Assembly (NCBI RefSeq): GCF_954871325.1
Contig: NC_088777.1
Span: 14,299,366 to 14,363,365, forward strand
Direction of reading: 5' to 3'
DNA: 64,000 bases
Source of the DNA: Gordionus sp. m RMFG-2023
Lineage: Eukaryota > Nematomorpha > Gordioida > Chordodea > Parachordodidae
Shown: piece after piece, positions 14,401-26,073 of the stretch
Numbering within the stretch: the first letter of the stretch is position 1
Layout: each line of letters opens with the position of its first letter
The notes under the pieces: model-generated
The model's input: only the letters and a program-made list of their open reading frames with translations
Told to the model about the DNA's origin: nothing
The model's database searches: none
Position numbers and translations under genes: made by a program

Positions 14401-17400
14401 TTTTATTTATAATAAAATGAATCGAGCCTTATTTAGTAATTAATCTTGAAATAAAAAAAATATGGATATAGATCGGTTAATATTTAAGCCACGATCTATG
14501 TATTCGTTCTTTCCTTTTGCTTATTATATATTTTTTCTCTTTATATGCTTTCATTTGCAAATAACTTTCACTAAAATTCTTGGAATTTTGTAGTTTGGCA
14601 AATATTTTATTAGTCAAAATAAAAAATATCTAATAATGGCATGGCGCTCTATTTTATATATCATCTTTTCAATTTTTTTATTAATATTTTATATCGTTTA
14701 CATTCAAAATAAAAAGACCGCTAATTTTAATGAACGCTCCTTTGCCTCCTAAGCATCATCTCCAGTGTTTATCATCTTCTCAAGATCCATCTGAATTTTT
14801 AACTCTCAACCCGACCCTCTCAGTTCCTGCCTTAAATGCCTCCCTGACCCCCCAGGCAACTTCTTATCTCTCTGCAGCCCTCGTTTTTGGGCCAGGCACT
14901 CATCCTTCCATATTAAACTCTCAAGCTGCTAACAAAACCTCCCTCTATCGTAAAATGAAATGTGAATGTCTTAAAAATGTTTACTTGGGAAAATCTAGGA
15001 TTCAAGTTTAAATGAATATTTACATATATTATTATTATAAATTTTAGGGGTTCTTTAGTTAAATTTTGACAAGATTATACATACCTATCTAATTGTTAGT
15101 TATCTTTAAAAAAACTCTATTAACATATAATTTGTGTTACCCATTAGACACTTTGTAAGAATTAAAGGGATTATAAATATCAGAAAACTGTGGCCCAGGT
15201 ATACGGTCTGAGCCATATCTTTTTTAATATATCCGGGCTGGACCGAATGTTTCAATTCACCATTGTTATCTATAAAAAACAGAGACCTGCAGAGGTACCA
15301 TTTGTACAGCCCGGCCTGGATTAAAAGATTTTTTGGGGGCCAAACCCAGCCTTTAATATAAAAAAAAAATTTTTTTTAAGCCCGGCTCGGAATTTTTTAA
15401 AATTATATTCGACCTGGTATATACAAAAAATTCATCTATTTGGTATTTTAACATATTTTTCGGCTAGTATTATCATTTAATAGCAAGCATATTAGTACAT
15501 ATTTTATTTTTTTTATATTCTAAACAGATATTTAGTAAATTACAAATTGATACTATAAAAAATTTGTGTAAATAATATTTTGGAATATACTATATTAATT
15601 GTATTTATAAAAAAAATAAAACTGATATTTTAATTAATAAAAAATATAACATATATTATGTAATAATGTATTTAATCCTTTGCGTATTTATTCCATGCCA
15701 GGAAAATTATAATTAACTATGAGTGTTAGCTAGTGTTAACTTTCACCAGACATTATATTAATCATAAACCATATCTAATTGACGAATATAATAATTTATG
15801 TTGTATAAATTTTTTTAAAAAATACGGCCTGGCCCGGGTATTTAAAAAAAAAATTTCAGGCCCGGGTATATTTTAAAATACGGCCCGGCCCTAGATAAAA
15901 ATAAATAAAATGTATATGAAAATTGTGTGTTAGAACTCAACTAATCATTATTTTTTATATTCTCTCAAATTAAAGGCAACAAAGATACAGTCAATATTCA
16001 AAATAATATACATTTTAAAGGGAAAAATTTATTTTAGATAAGTATCATTTTATCTCCTTTTCTATGTCCTAAATTTAGGTAATTATATATGTTACCAGGG
16101 AGAGAGTACAAGATAACTGATAGTTATATTTAAAAAAGGACGATATTAAATTATAAGAGGAACATGAAATGAGGGAATTACTATCGACCAGTAGAATAAA
16201 AAGTGGATATTTCAAACATAATATAAGTTAAGTTATATATGGATTTCATATTCGCTGAAGAACGATCCGTAAAATGCCTAATAGATTTTAATTTATCTTA
16301 AAAACCAAAACCGTATAATACACCCTAGCTAAAAAATCCTGGCCGGGCCTGAAAATATAAAACCAGAGTCTTTTCGAAAATTTTCTTTCAAAAATCCGGG
16401 TCTAGCCGTGCTAATGGTAACTCTGCAAATAAATATATAAATAATTATTTTCTAGGAGCTAAAAAATTTCAAATTGATACTTTTCTTTCCTCTTTTCTTA
16501 AACATCCATTGTATTTTTATCACATAACATGTGTATATATTCAAGGGTATGGGGCTTTTTGCGGCAAGAGATTTCGATCGTGATTCTATGATAATCGAAT
16601 ATGTAGGTGAACTAATCCGTTCCGAAGTAGCAGAAGTTAGAGAACGTTCCGCCTTGCTAGCTTCCGCTTTCGCTTCCACTTATTTCTTCCGCCTCGATGA
16701 CCATAGCGTATTAGATGCTACAAGGAGTGGCGGGCCAGCTAGGTTAATATATAAAGGCTTGACCATCATTAAGCCTGTCAATAAATAAATGAAATGATAT
16801 TGTAAATGATGGTAATTTTTTTTGGCTATTCATCAATTATTCAATTTTTTTTATAATAAATTATATCAAAAAGGTTCATATGTAAATAAATAATTTTCAA
16901 TTGATGGGTAATCATAAACTATTAGATTTTTTGTTTCTCAATTTAGAAAATCATTTTTTGGGAGTTTTGAAATCATTTTTTCTTTTAAATTATTAATCTT
17001 TGACTCTCATATAATTTAAGGTTGACTGCTCCTAAAAAAATCAAACTATTATTTTTTTATGGTATCGATTACGCAAATCTTCCTTAAAATAATTATGTTT
17101 AAAAAAATTGACATTATTTTTGTTGAATATCAAAATAAATAAATAATTTTTCTTCTGAAAACAGAATTTAAATAAAATATATCGATGAAAATACGTAATT
17201 AGGATTCTAAATAATTAAATTTGATTTTTGTTAAACTTTGAAAAATAGATAAATTATGAAAAAATAAATAATGATCAGTTTTTTTTGCTATTTAATATTA
17301 TTTTTTTTGATTTTTAAGATAAATCCATATAATATTATAAATTTAATTTTTTAAAACAAATTTAAATTAAAAATTTTGAAAATCGCTGTATTACACCTAT

Positions 17401-18200
17401 TATAAAATAAATAAATGTGACGACAAGTGGAATTATAATGTTTATTAAGTTCGGTTCAATACAAACTGCAATTTTTTTTACTAATACATTTCTGCATTAT
17501 TATAACACAAATGCCTCAAAATCGACTCTTTTTTTCTTCTTCATACCCTTGATTAATTTTTTTTACCTTAAAGATACATCAATCATTCTTGCGATCCCAA
17601 TTGCCGAGCCCAGACTATCACCATTTTTGTATCATCTGCTTCAACATCTGTACCCGACGATTCCGATATTGGTGGTGCTATCTTAAATTTGCCGACCCAA
17701 AATGGGAGCGGACAAGGAAAATTTTTGGCCAAGACCAAGAAAATCGTCATAGTAGCGAATAAAAAAATTCAGAGGGGAGAAGAGGTAAGAAATTGTGTAA
17801 ATTTCCTATATATAACGAGTATCGAATCCCGGTTAAGGGCTTATGCTTTAAGCATTCGAATACCTTGAGACTTTTAATTAAAAATGGAATCTAATATAAA
17901 AACGAACCTAAGTATGTTTGAATCGCTAAAATCTTGTTAAATAGTGCAAAGATAATTTTTTTTTAAAATTTATTCCAATAATTGTAAAATTTTTGGATTT
18001 ACAAAAGTAGAAATATATTGAATAACTTATTTTAAGAAAATTAAATATCGTAAACTAATCTAGTCATGAAAATATTACATGATTTATTTTTTCCTCATAC
18101 TTATAAGCTCTGTTACGACTACAAATTTGAATATGAAGGCGAAAATAACAAATTATCATGTCTTTGTGGTGCCCACAATTGTAAAAAATGGATGAATTGA
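2409..18200 (+). CDS. KMT2C/D-like (trr): KMT2C/D (MLL3/4, trithorax-related) histone H3K4 methyltransferase, 5'-partial, 14 exons seen
   Basis: This SET-family enzyme methylates H3 lysine 4 at enhancers inside the COMPASS-like complex (family knowledge). The exons I can phase are 2409-2788, 3026-3137, 3232-3467, 3771-3971, 8372-9059, 9498-9798, 9923-10068, 12860-12977, 13476-13701, 13960-14257, 14717-15005, 16546-16742, 17574-17784 and 18108-18200. Together they give about 1164 residues. The order is that of the KMT2C/D C-terminal half: an FCS-like zinc finger, the extended PHD, FYRN, FYRC, a Win-type motif, SET and post-SET, ending KKWMN and TGA. The 2409 acceptor leaves a codon open, so more exons lie upstream, beyond the Gypsy insertion or the window. 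The N-terminal PHD clusters of vertebrate KMT2C/D are not seen. The donor of exon 4 could instead be at 3958. Human-like blocks such as ALWSSHVYETLGGAL fix the subfamily as KMT2C/D and not KMT2A/B. Confidence 0.93.
3771..3971 (+). other. KMT2 exon 4: FCS-like zinc finger preceding the ePHD
   Basis: The exon encodes CVQCKKFVLL followed by FCDSNCAFLY, a C-x2-C ... C-x3-C pattern. Vertebrate KMT2C/D have CKHCDVVILG ... FCSNNCFILY at the same place upstream of the extended PHD. The acceptor (CAAG at 3767-3770) joins exon 3 in phase 1 (G + AA gives Glu). The favoured donor AA|GTTCTA at 3972 joins exon 5 in phase 1 (A + GT gives Ser). A second donor AGG|GTGACC lies 13 bases earlier but would not keep phase with exon 5. 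Confidence 0.75.
4357..4771. mobile_element. hAT-type MITE, family 1, copy 1
   Basis: The ends are TAGTGATCTGCA and its near inverse TGCAGATCTCTA. The interior carries GGCCCGAACCCG-type motifs near both ends and an AT-rich core. The flanks ACTAGAAT and GTTAGAAT agree at 6 of 8 positions, fitting an aged 8-bp hAT target duplication. Copies 2 and 3 lie at 13027-13427 and 32049-32449. Confidence 0.8.
4800..6475 (+). mobile_element. Decayed piggyBac DNA transposon
   Basis: Conceptual fragments match piggyBac transposase. An acidic N-terminal stretch (4850-5040) is followed by QNNRPNFITIESEMKRFIGI (about 5215-5265), FDNFFTSLRFLSHLK (about 5566-5610), TGNIRENRL and ERGYYDHRFEKTYEIFVVRWND (5616-5770). 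A relic of the C-terminal segment follows to about 6060. Stops and frame changes between fragments show it is dead. The sequence ATGGGTTAA at about 6465-6475 could be the 3' end with its TTAA target site. The 5' end was not found. Confidence 0.78.
9002..10068 (+). other. KMT2 extended PHD (ePHD) finger over exons 5-7
   Basis: The finger starts at RVCLFCRGLGDG in exon 5, runs through WVHLNCALW, CHFC and CQECERTYHFAC in exon 6, and closes with TIICPKHK in exon 7. All the cysteine and histidine positions expected of an ePHD are visible. It is followed by RRVYIDRDFSKQL, which matches the RRVY(I/V)xRDE linker of KMT2C/D before FYRN. In mammals this module reads the histone H4 tail (family knowledge). 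Confidence 0.92.
10627..10757. mobile_element. hAT-type MITE left-end fragment in KMT2 intron 7
   Basis: It begins TAGAGGTCTGCATTGGGCGG and continues with repeated GGGCGG/GGCGGG motifs to about 10757. No matching right end follows, so it is a truncated copy. A relative in inverted form ends at about 24841 (rc TGGAGGTCTGCATTTGGCG). Confidence 0.55.
12860..14257 (+). other. KMT2 FYRN-FYRC module and Win-type motif (exons 8-10)
   Basis: Exon 8 encodes FYRN (LRIGTLIFSQLGYLLP, YIYP). Exon 9 completes it with VKYKAIRYYW and carries FYRC (EFIVNSLQIVI). Exon 10 carries LRGEDLFGLTDPPIIRLVES and FKYGRNQGVELPLM. Near 14211-14237 it has SARTEPN, which aligns with the GCARSEPK Win motif that docks KMT2 proteins into WDR5. 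FYRN and FYRC fold together in the family. Phases at the three junctions are 0, 1 and 2. Confidence 0.9.
13027..13427. mobile_element. hAT-type MITE, family 1, copy 2, filling KMT2 intron 8
   Basis: It has the same ends as copy 1 (TAGTGATCTGCATC ... TTTGCAGATCTCTA) and the same GCCCGGCCCGAA-rich subterminal blocks and AT core. The flanks are ATTGATAT on both sides (the right copy overlaps the terminal A), so the target duplication is intact over 7-8 bases. It makes up about 400 of the 498 bases of intron 8. Confidence 0.87.
15281..15900. mobile_element. Degraded hAT-type element (family 2) in KMT2 intron 11
   Basis: It begins CAGAGACCTGCAGAGGTACC followed by ATTTGTACAGCCCGGCC, and shows further GGCCCGGG-type motifs at about 15360-15420 and 15828-15895. 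The same start recurs at about 60533 in the PPP6C intron, and an inverted right end CCTGCAGGTCTCTG lies at about 35909-35922. A Gypsy LTR relic lies inside it. The right boundary is approximate. Confidence 0.55.
15690..15810 (-). repeat. Relic fragment of the Gypsy LTR
   Basis: The core TTATATTAATCATAAACCAT and the following CTAATTGACGAATATAATAA match the LTR at about 2030-2110 in the same orientation, with substitutions and small length differences. No internal Gypsy region is near it, so it is a solo LTR or fragment. It is old. Confidence 0.6.
16546..18200 (+). other. KMT2 SET and post-SET domains (exons 12-14)
   Basis: The domain begins GMGLFAARDF, contains MIIEYVGELIRSEVAE, SGGPAR|YINHSCDPNC and RGEE|LCYDYKFEYE, and ends with post-SET CLCGAHNCKKWMN. 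The cofactor-binding GxG, the NHSC motif, the YDY tyrosines and the post-SET zinc cysteines are present, so the enzyme looks catalytically competent. Exon 13 carries about 25-30 residues more than vertebrate KMT2C/D between CRAQ and KKIVIVANKKI, a Ser/Gly/Asp-rich insert within the SET core. Confidence 0.93.
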
Positions 18201-21200
18201 ATACCTTTTTTTTAAAAAAAAAATGTTTGATACACATATTAGATAAATTATATCCATAATTTTATTTTTTTTAGATTTTATAATATAAAAAATATTCATT
18301 ATAATATATATCCCCCCCCTTAACTTAAATTTTAATTTTGACACCATTAGGACCTATTTATACAAAAAAAATTACATGTAAATATTATTATTGTATATTT
18401 GTATCAAAGGATTCATAATGTTTTGTACGCTATGTTTGAAAGCTTATTTATTAAATTATATTCATAATTCAAACTACCAAAAAATTATATACGCTTATAA
18501 AACAAAAAATTAAGGTGTGGTCGATTTATAAAAACAAACTTCTATTTATATGAAATATGTTTCTTTTTTTTTTTATATTTGAAGATGCTCAGGCTCATTT
18601 TAGACAACGATTTGTTATGATTTTTCTTAAAGTATATTTCAATATTTTAAAATAATTTAATAAACTAGAAAGTCAAGTCATTATAAAGAGTAAAAGCTAT
18701 TGTAGAAAGGTTTTATTCCCTTAACATTATTGCATCATTGTTTTCGTTTTTTAAGAAACCATATTTTTGGAACAAAATTTTTAATTATAAATTAAAATAT
18801 CCGGGATGAACATTAAGGCAGCAGTTGATAATGAATTTATAAAGATTATTTTTGATAAGCGCAAAATTTTTGGCATTCGAAGCATCATTTTGGTAACAAT
18901 TTTTTCTTAAATATTATTTTTCTACACCATTTTAAAAACAATGATGGCATAGTTTATGTTTTATCTAGCAAAATATTTGGCAGATATTTATGTATAATGT
19001 ATAATAAATTAAATGATAGATATAGCCTTGAATATTACTTTTGAGTTTTTAAAAGGGGTATATTTAATATAATTGGCTGGATATATTTTTATAAACAAAG
19101 CTCTAATAACATAAATATATTATATATAATTCTGCCTATGGCTAGATTTCATGAATTACTCGTGCTAAATGGCTAAAAGCATTTAAAAATATTTTAAGAA
19201 TTTTTTTGAGCCCTTGAAACGGCACTAAATTTTAAATTAAACAGGTTTGTCCTATTTCCAAAAAATTAATTAATTTTTTTTCAAACCTAACCCATTTTTT
19301 TTCTTTAAATCCGAGCCTGATTAAAATTTTTAGGCCTGAGTTAAGCTTTGGGGATGATCTTACCATATATTTCACTATAAATATTCATAATTTCTCATGT
19401 TAGATGACCTCACTTTATTTTGAATTGGCGAAGCTTGATGAGCTTGGAAGCAAATAAATGCAGCAAAACGATTATAAATTCATTTCATAAAAAATAAAAT
19501 TAGTTGATACTGATTCTCACGCTTCGATCTATATTTTAATCCTTAGCTTAGCAATAGGCTGCAAGAAAATTTCCAAAAATCTAATCTGAATCATTATAAG
19601 CCTACTTTAAAAAAATTTAAGAAATTTTTGAAAGATTTGTGGAAGGAATTCGCAGATGTCAGAGAAACGCCTTCAGAAGAATCCAATAATTCCTAATAAA
19701 TAAATCACTAAAAAGCCCGTTCTACGATCAGCTTATATTATTAATTTAGATAATTTTTTCTTATTATTAGACATGTCGTATTGGGATAAGAACATGGGGA
19801 TTCGGAATCTCAATTATGCATCATTTCTTAAGGGCGATTTTTAAATTTTAAAAATCTGATCTGACAGGAATTGTATATCAGCATGTATAGAGTACCCAAA
19901 CTGCAAATTTCGAACAATTTTGCCATAGACTTTAGAACTACTCCTAATTTATATTAATTTTTATATAGATTTTTCATATAAATTAAAAATACTAAAATGT
20001 CTGGCACAAATTGGCTAAAATGAGTAAATACTCTACACCATTTCCGGTTAAATCGGATATTTTTAAAATCGCCCTCCATTAAGGATTTAAAATCGAGAGA
20101 TTTCGATTCCAGACTGATTTTATATCCAGATACGACATACATATGAATAATAGATTTGCAGAGGTCAAACCTGGCCCCGATTTTTTTTTGCATTTTCAAG
20201 CTCAATCCGATTTTTTTTAAAAATATATTTTTTGCTAACCCAGATTTTTAAAATTTTATTGCCCAAATTTTAATAATATTATTGTCCTGATTTTTAAATT
20301 TTTGTTAAATAGGCTTTAAAAAAAATTACCTAATTTACTTTACAAGATCCGACAAAGAATATCAATCGTAATTTGTCGATTCAACTGTAACATACATGGG
20401 TCATTAAGCCCCACCGACCTAACCTAAATATATATTTTTTTATATAGATATGGTGTGTTAATATTCATAATCTAAATTTTATTATATTGTAATCTTTTTT
20501 AATATTGAATCTGAAAATAAAATTTCAATCTATAGAAAGAAAAAGAATCCTTTACTATGACTAAAATTTAAAAAAAAACGTTACCTCATTTTTTAAATAT
20601 TCTTTCTACTTATTAGATATAGTATTAGGGCCAAATATTGTTTGCAATTTATATTATTCATTTTAAAAGTTTGTAAATTCTAGCCCGCTTCTGTTCGTTA
20701 TTTTTATTTAAATTTAAAAAGTCAGCCTCGACACGTTAACTTTTTTGTACGAATTTTCCGGTTAACATATTTTAATATTTATATCTAATTTTTTCCCAAT
20801 GTCAATTAAGGCCCATATATCTCTCCTCTATGGCTATCTATTTACACAACAACAGACTTTTGATGTCTGTATTGTGAATTTGTAATTAAATCCTAAATAA
20901 ATTGTTCAATTCTTTGTGAATTTTTTTTACTATATTATTTATAGATTTATTATTTTAGACTGCTCATAAGATATAAAGAAAGCATAATATTATAATCTAT
21001 TTTCAAATAATATTAAAATATTCGCTAAATTAAAAAAATATATCAAAATTTAAACGTCCAAAGCTGGCCTATTAAAATTATAACTAAAAATTAGGGATTA
21101 GCGAGACCCTGCCTCATTTTTTATGCATGCTGCCTGACCTTTTCCGAATTTTTTTAAGTCCGAATTGTCTGCCGTTAGATTTTTTTGCTCGGCTCGATAT

Positions 21201-24200
21201 AATTTTTAAAAAAATACCCGCTCCTGGTCGCTCTTTCTAGCTGGATAGTCTGGAAAATTAAAACTTGTCAAATAGCTTGATAAGAGATGAGAACTTTAAT
21301 CATTTTATTACCATACATTCTGGAAAAATATTTTTTAGTTGAGCCACTAAGAAATAAAAATCGAAATGTATTCAATCATAATACTACGAGCATGACTATC
21401 CAATTCAATGTTACTAAAATGAGATTAATTTGAAACCGACTTAAATAATAATGGCCTTAAGATTCTTACAAAATAATATAATGAAGTAAAAAAAACTTAA
21501 CAATTAACATAAAATATTTTTACAATTTTTTTATGATAAATTTAAAAAAAGACAATTTTTATTATGATAAATTTTAAAAAAGACAATTTTTATTATAACT
21601 TCAAGGTAGGTAAAAAAAAGGTACTTTTTTAATATAAAAAAATATATATCCAAATATTTATTTACCATTATGATCTAAAAGAAAGAATATTCAGACGAAA
21701 AATATTTTATTTAAATGATATAAAAACTTATCCATTTTTTAGATATTAATGTTAGATAAATCTAATTTTATACCCCAAAGGAAAATTTGAAATTTCAGTC
21801 CCCATAATGTGCAAATTTAAAATATTTATTACGAATCGTTTTTTTTTTAAAAATCTCCACCCTCTCGAAAAATTGCAAAATATGAAAATAACGACTAAAA
21901 ATATTATAATCGATGTTTAGTGCCACATTAAACTTTTTTTAAAATATTTTTCGAATAATAAATAATCCACAATAATTAAAAAAAAATTTAATTGAAATAA
22001 ATTTTTATCAGAAGCTACAATAGGATACACATGGAAAATATTAATCATGAGACATTTTTGAAAATAAAAATATAATTTATAAAAATAGAGTATTTATTTT
22101 AAGATAAGTCAAATAACATATTTCTTTATAACTAATAGCATTTTTGCCAAGTTAAATCAAATAACATTATCCTTCAGCGTTTTTTTAAAAAATACCGAAT
22201 CTATTTCGCATTTTTCCCATTATTTAATCAAAGAAACATAAAAACAATTGGGAAAAATTTTGGTGAGTTGATAAAGAAATTTTTTTTAATAAAGGAATTA
22301 ACTTTATTTGCTAATTTTAGGTAGAATTTTTCTTCAATAATGCTGATGAGTTATTTAAATATTACAAAATGAGGATTGAATTTTTTATGAATTTTTTTTT
22401 GAAAAAATAAAACATTTTAAATTAGAAATTATATAAATATAGAATCATGATTTAAATATCTAGCACAAAAAGATCTGAGAATGGTACACAGGACAAAAAG
22501 ACACTGTCAAAAAATTAAAAATTTTCTCAAATATACTTTTTAAATGGATCTAGATGCATATATAATTTTTATTATAATTATTTAAGGTGTGCATAATATT
22601 TAATTTTGAATTCTATTGTTAAAATTCGAAGTGAGCTAAAAAAAAAATTATTGAGCTGATATCACATCTATACAAAATATATAATTAAATGATTATAAAT
22701 ATAATTAATTGTTTGATTTTAAATAATAAACATTCTCAAAATTTTATAAATAAGGAACCCCTGTTTATATGAAAGACATTTTTAGCAACACTTAACTTTT
22801 TTCTACTGTGGCACTTATGTTTATTTAAAGAATAATAACTTTATATTGGGATAATCATTAAATATAAACACATATTTTTATAAAAATCATTCAAAATTTG
22901 ATGAGTGACAAAAGCTTATATCATCTAAAAGGTGCCTAAAATAATATAATCAAATAATAAATTATTTGATTTCTTTCCAGAGATTATCTAAAAATATTAA
23001 TCTAAAAATTATGATATATTTTTTTAAAATTAATATAAATAAAAATAAATTATAATATAAAATTTACCATGTTGGCGTAATCCAATTGCCTAAAATTTGT
23101 CAAGCTTAATTTTGTAATGAAATAAACTAGAACATATTATTAAAATTTAATTCATTATTATTTTTAATATAAAAAAATGTAAATAATATATATCTAAAAA
23201 TAGACATCTATATCTATAAATAGTATCTAGCTATAGATACTTTAATAAAAAGTATCTAGATACACAAATTCTGGAATTTTTGTCGAATGTTCCTGGGTAC
23301 TTTTCTCTGCGTCTTTTTGACCAGGAACAGGGCCCTTATGTCAGTGATTTTAATATAATACAAGCTAAATAGCACATTACAGTGTTCTACCAAATCACAT
23401 TTGAATATAACTCCAAATTCCAACGCCATAGGTTAAATTTTAATTATTTTCAAAAAATAAAATTTTTTATTAAAAGATAACAATATTTGTGTCATAGAAT
23501 TTGTTTATGTTTCGGAAATTAGTCATTCATATTTAAAATGTGAAAAATATGTTTTTTTTGTTTATTTTTTTCACATTTTTTCGTTGACAATTTTTTTTGA
23601 AAGATTATATTTCTTAGAAAAATAAAAAAATATTTTTTTAACCAAAAGAAAAATTTCGCATTTTAAAATTCGCAATTTAAAAAGGAATTCAATTATTTTT
23701 TAAAAAAAGGTAAAATTTTTATATTTCTGATGATTTAATTGTTCTTTTAAAAAAATACTTTAAATCATTAAATTGCCACTTAGATTAGATGGAGTTTTCG
23801 GAAACTTAAAAATGGGTTGTGGTAACAAATATTTCATTTTTATATAAATTTGGGAATGAAAATGAAAATGAAAATTTAAAAAAAATATATTTCTTAGGAA
23901 ACTTTAAGTCTGAATTTATGATAAATGATGATAGGTAAAAAAAAATCAAATTTTTAAATCATTTAAAATGTAAGACTTTAGAAACTGAACCCGGAATGAT
24001 GAATTAGGTCCAGTTGTTTTTTTATGAACCCAAATCTGAGCCCATTTTAAAATTCCATGTAATCCTTGTTAAACCTAAATTTTTTCAAAAAAAAGGTTTG
24101 ATTTCAGTTTATAAAAGTTATTTTACTTATTTTTTATGAAATTTTATTTTATATTACTCCTTATATTCCACGTGGTGAGTGGTATGATAACGATGCCGTT

Positions 24201-26054
24201 ATGCAAACTTTAATTTTTCCCCTGACTTCCAGTAAAAAAAAATAAAAATTTGCAGCCTTTGGATCATCTTCCGAAATTTAATATCATCTTTTTTAATTTA
24301 TTTTATATAATTATTTAAGTTTTCGGATTTGATATTCTATAAGATTCAGTAATATTATAAGAATCGGATGCCTACGGTCTTTTTATAAAATTAGATGAAA
24401 ATACACACAAAAATGAAGGCAACACAACTAAATGATCTTTCTTTTAGTCTTATAAACAACTTATTATCATATTATTAGCACATTGATGTCATTTTACCTA
24501 GAAGTGTCTGCAATAGGCTAGTTAAAAAAATTTAAACATTAAGCCGGTAGCTTAAAATTATTTTTAAAACGATAGGTGAGCGGGCCAGTGAATTTAAAAT
24601 ATTTTTAAAAAGAAATTATTTCACAATATTGCACATTTTATAAGTTTGATTTATATATTTAAAATAAATGCCAAACCAAACAATCAAAATAATTTTAAAA
24701 AATTGGGCCAACGGGTTAAGCAAATATTTTAGATAAATGGGTGAGTGTATCTTTTTTTGAAACCATAGGCGGGCAAGCGGGTTAAAATATTTGTTGACTG
24801 GGTTGATGGGTTTTTGAGTTACTCGCCAAATGCAGACCTCCAAATCTATAATGTATATACATAGATCATGTTTTTATAATGGTAAAATCATTTTCCTTCA
24901 GTAAAGATAATTTCTCTAAATTACAACTTTGAATTCAATGTATAATGGGCTTCTTAAATTCCTCAGCATTTTCGTTTTACGCCATTTTATTTTACCAATA
25001 AAATAGTTTAATTTTGCCCTTTTAAAATTTAGTGTCATCGATTAACATTTTTTAAACCCGAATTAAGTAATCGAACCCGTTTTTATGCCTTGATATAAAA
25101 TTTAATTCTGTTTCTAAAAACCTGACTACTAATTATTTTCACGATAAATATAACAAAATATCTTATCAAACGATTTTTTCTCACATACCTTCTGATTTGT
25201 CTCATTTAATCATTTCTTACAATATTTATAGAATGCTAATGCTACATTTCTTACTATAAATTCCATAAGTTAAATTTAGGTATCATCGACACCGATATAA
25301 TATACTATATTTTAAGTAATATTATATAAGTATATGCAACTTTTAAAAAATATATTTTAAATTTTAACCTATTCTTTCGATTTTTGTTATATTTTATTGA
25401 TGTGTTTAAAGTAACTACTTAAATTTTTTAAAAAATACTGTAAAGTTAGTAGCAAGTTACTTTTGAATAAATGTAACAACTCACTTTTGAATAAATCTAA
25501 TTACATTTATCTGGAAGGTAACGACTAAACTCGAACAATTTTTTTTGCCAAAACTGAGAATATATATTTATCATCAACATTTATTGGATGCAATTATGTG
25601 AATTTTATTTGAGCTGTAAGGCAATTTCTATGGCAAAGGATGAAAAATATTTTGCCAATAGAATATTTCCCCTAATTATGAAATTAGAGATAAATAAAAT
25701 ATAAGTATTTTGTCTTTTTGATCTGTCGAAAGAAGCTAGCTATATTAGGAATGAAACACGTCCCAGGGACGTTATACGTAGGAAGGGACACATTCCGACT
25801 CGGACATGAAACAAAGAATTTTTTTAAAAAAGTTTATTAGTCTCTATAAAAAAGAAATTATGAAATCTATTTTATATTAATAGGGAACAAGCTTAGAATT
25901 TCTGTTTTAATATTTCGAAATAAGAAATATAATTATAAATTTTGAAAAATTATAAATCGCTAAATAAGAGTTGAATCTATATGTAATTACTTTGTTTATT
26001 TTTTTTATAAACATCCTTAACCCAATTTTAAAAATATGATTTTTCATAATTCAG
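18201..26054. other. Gene-free AT-rich stretch between KMT2 and SPDEF genes
   Basis: No exon with family similarity was recognised in these 7.8 kb. Faint relics of hAT-type MITEs, seen as islands of GGCC/AGGCCTG-like motif, occur at about 19200-19350, 20143-20290 and 21085-21240. A clearer one runs at 24499-24841, starting TAGAAGTGTCTGCAATAGGC and ending CCAAATGCAGACCTCCA. A 35-bp unit is directly duplicated at about 21530-21598. Possible diverged inverted ends of another element lie near 22490 and 23330 (ACAGGACAAAAAGACAC and GTCTTTTTGACCAGGA). The rest is low-complexity A/T. Confidence 0.5.
24499..24841. mobile_element. Degraded hAT-type MITE
   Basis: The left end TAGAAGTGTCTGCA and the right end TGCAGACCTCCA are imperfect inverted repeats of the TRGAGGTCTGCA class also seen at 10627. 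The interior has repeated GGGCCAG/GGCGGGC-like motifs. No clear target duplication remains. Confidence 0.5.
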
Positions 26055-26073
26055 ATAAAGAAAAAAAACTAGA

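Noticed and set aside
16452-16679. - strand open frame opposite the SET exon
   Set aside because: It is a shadow of exon 12, which carries clear SET motifs on the + strand.
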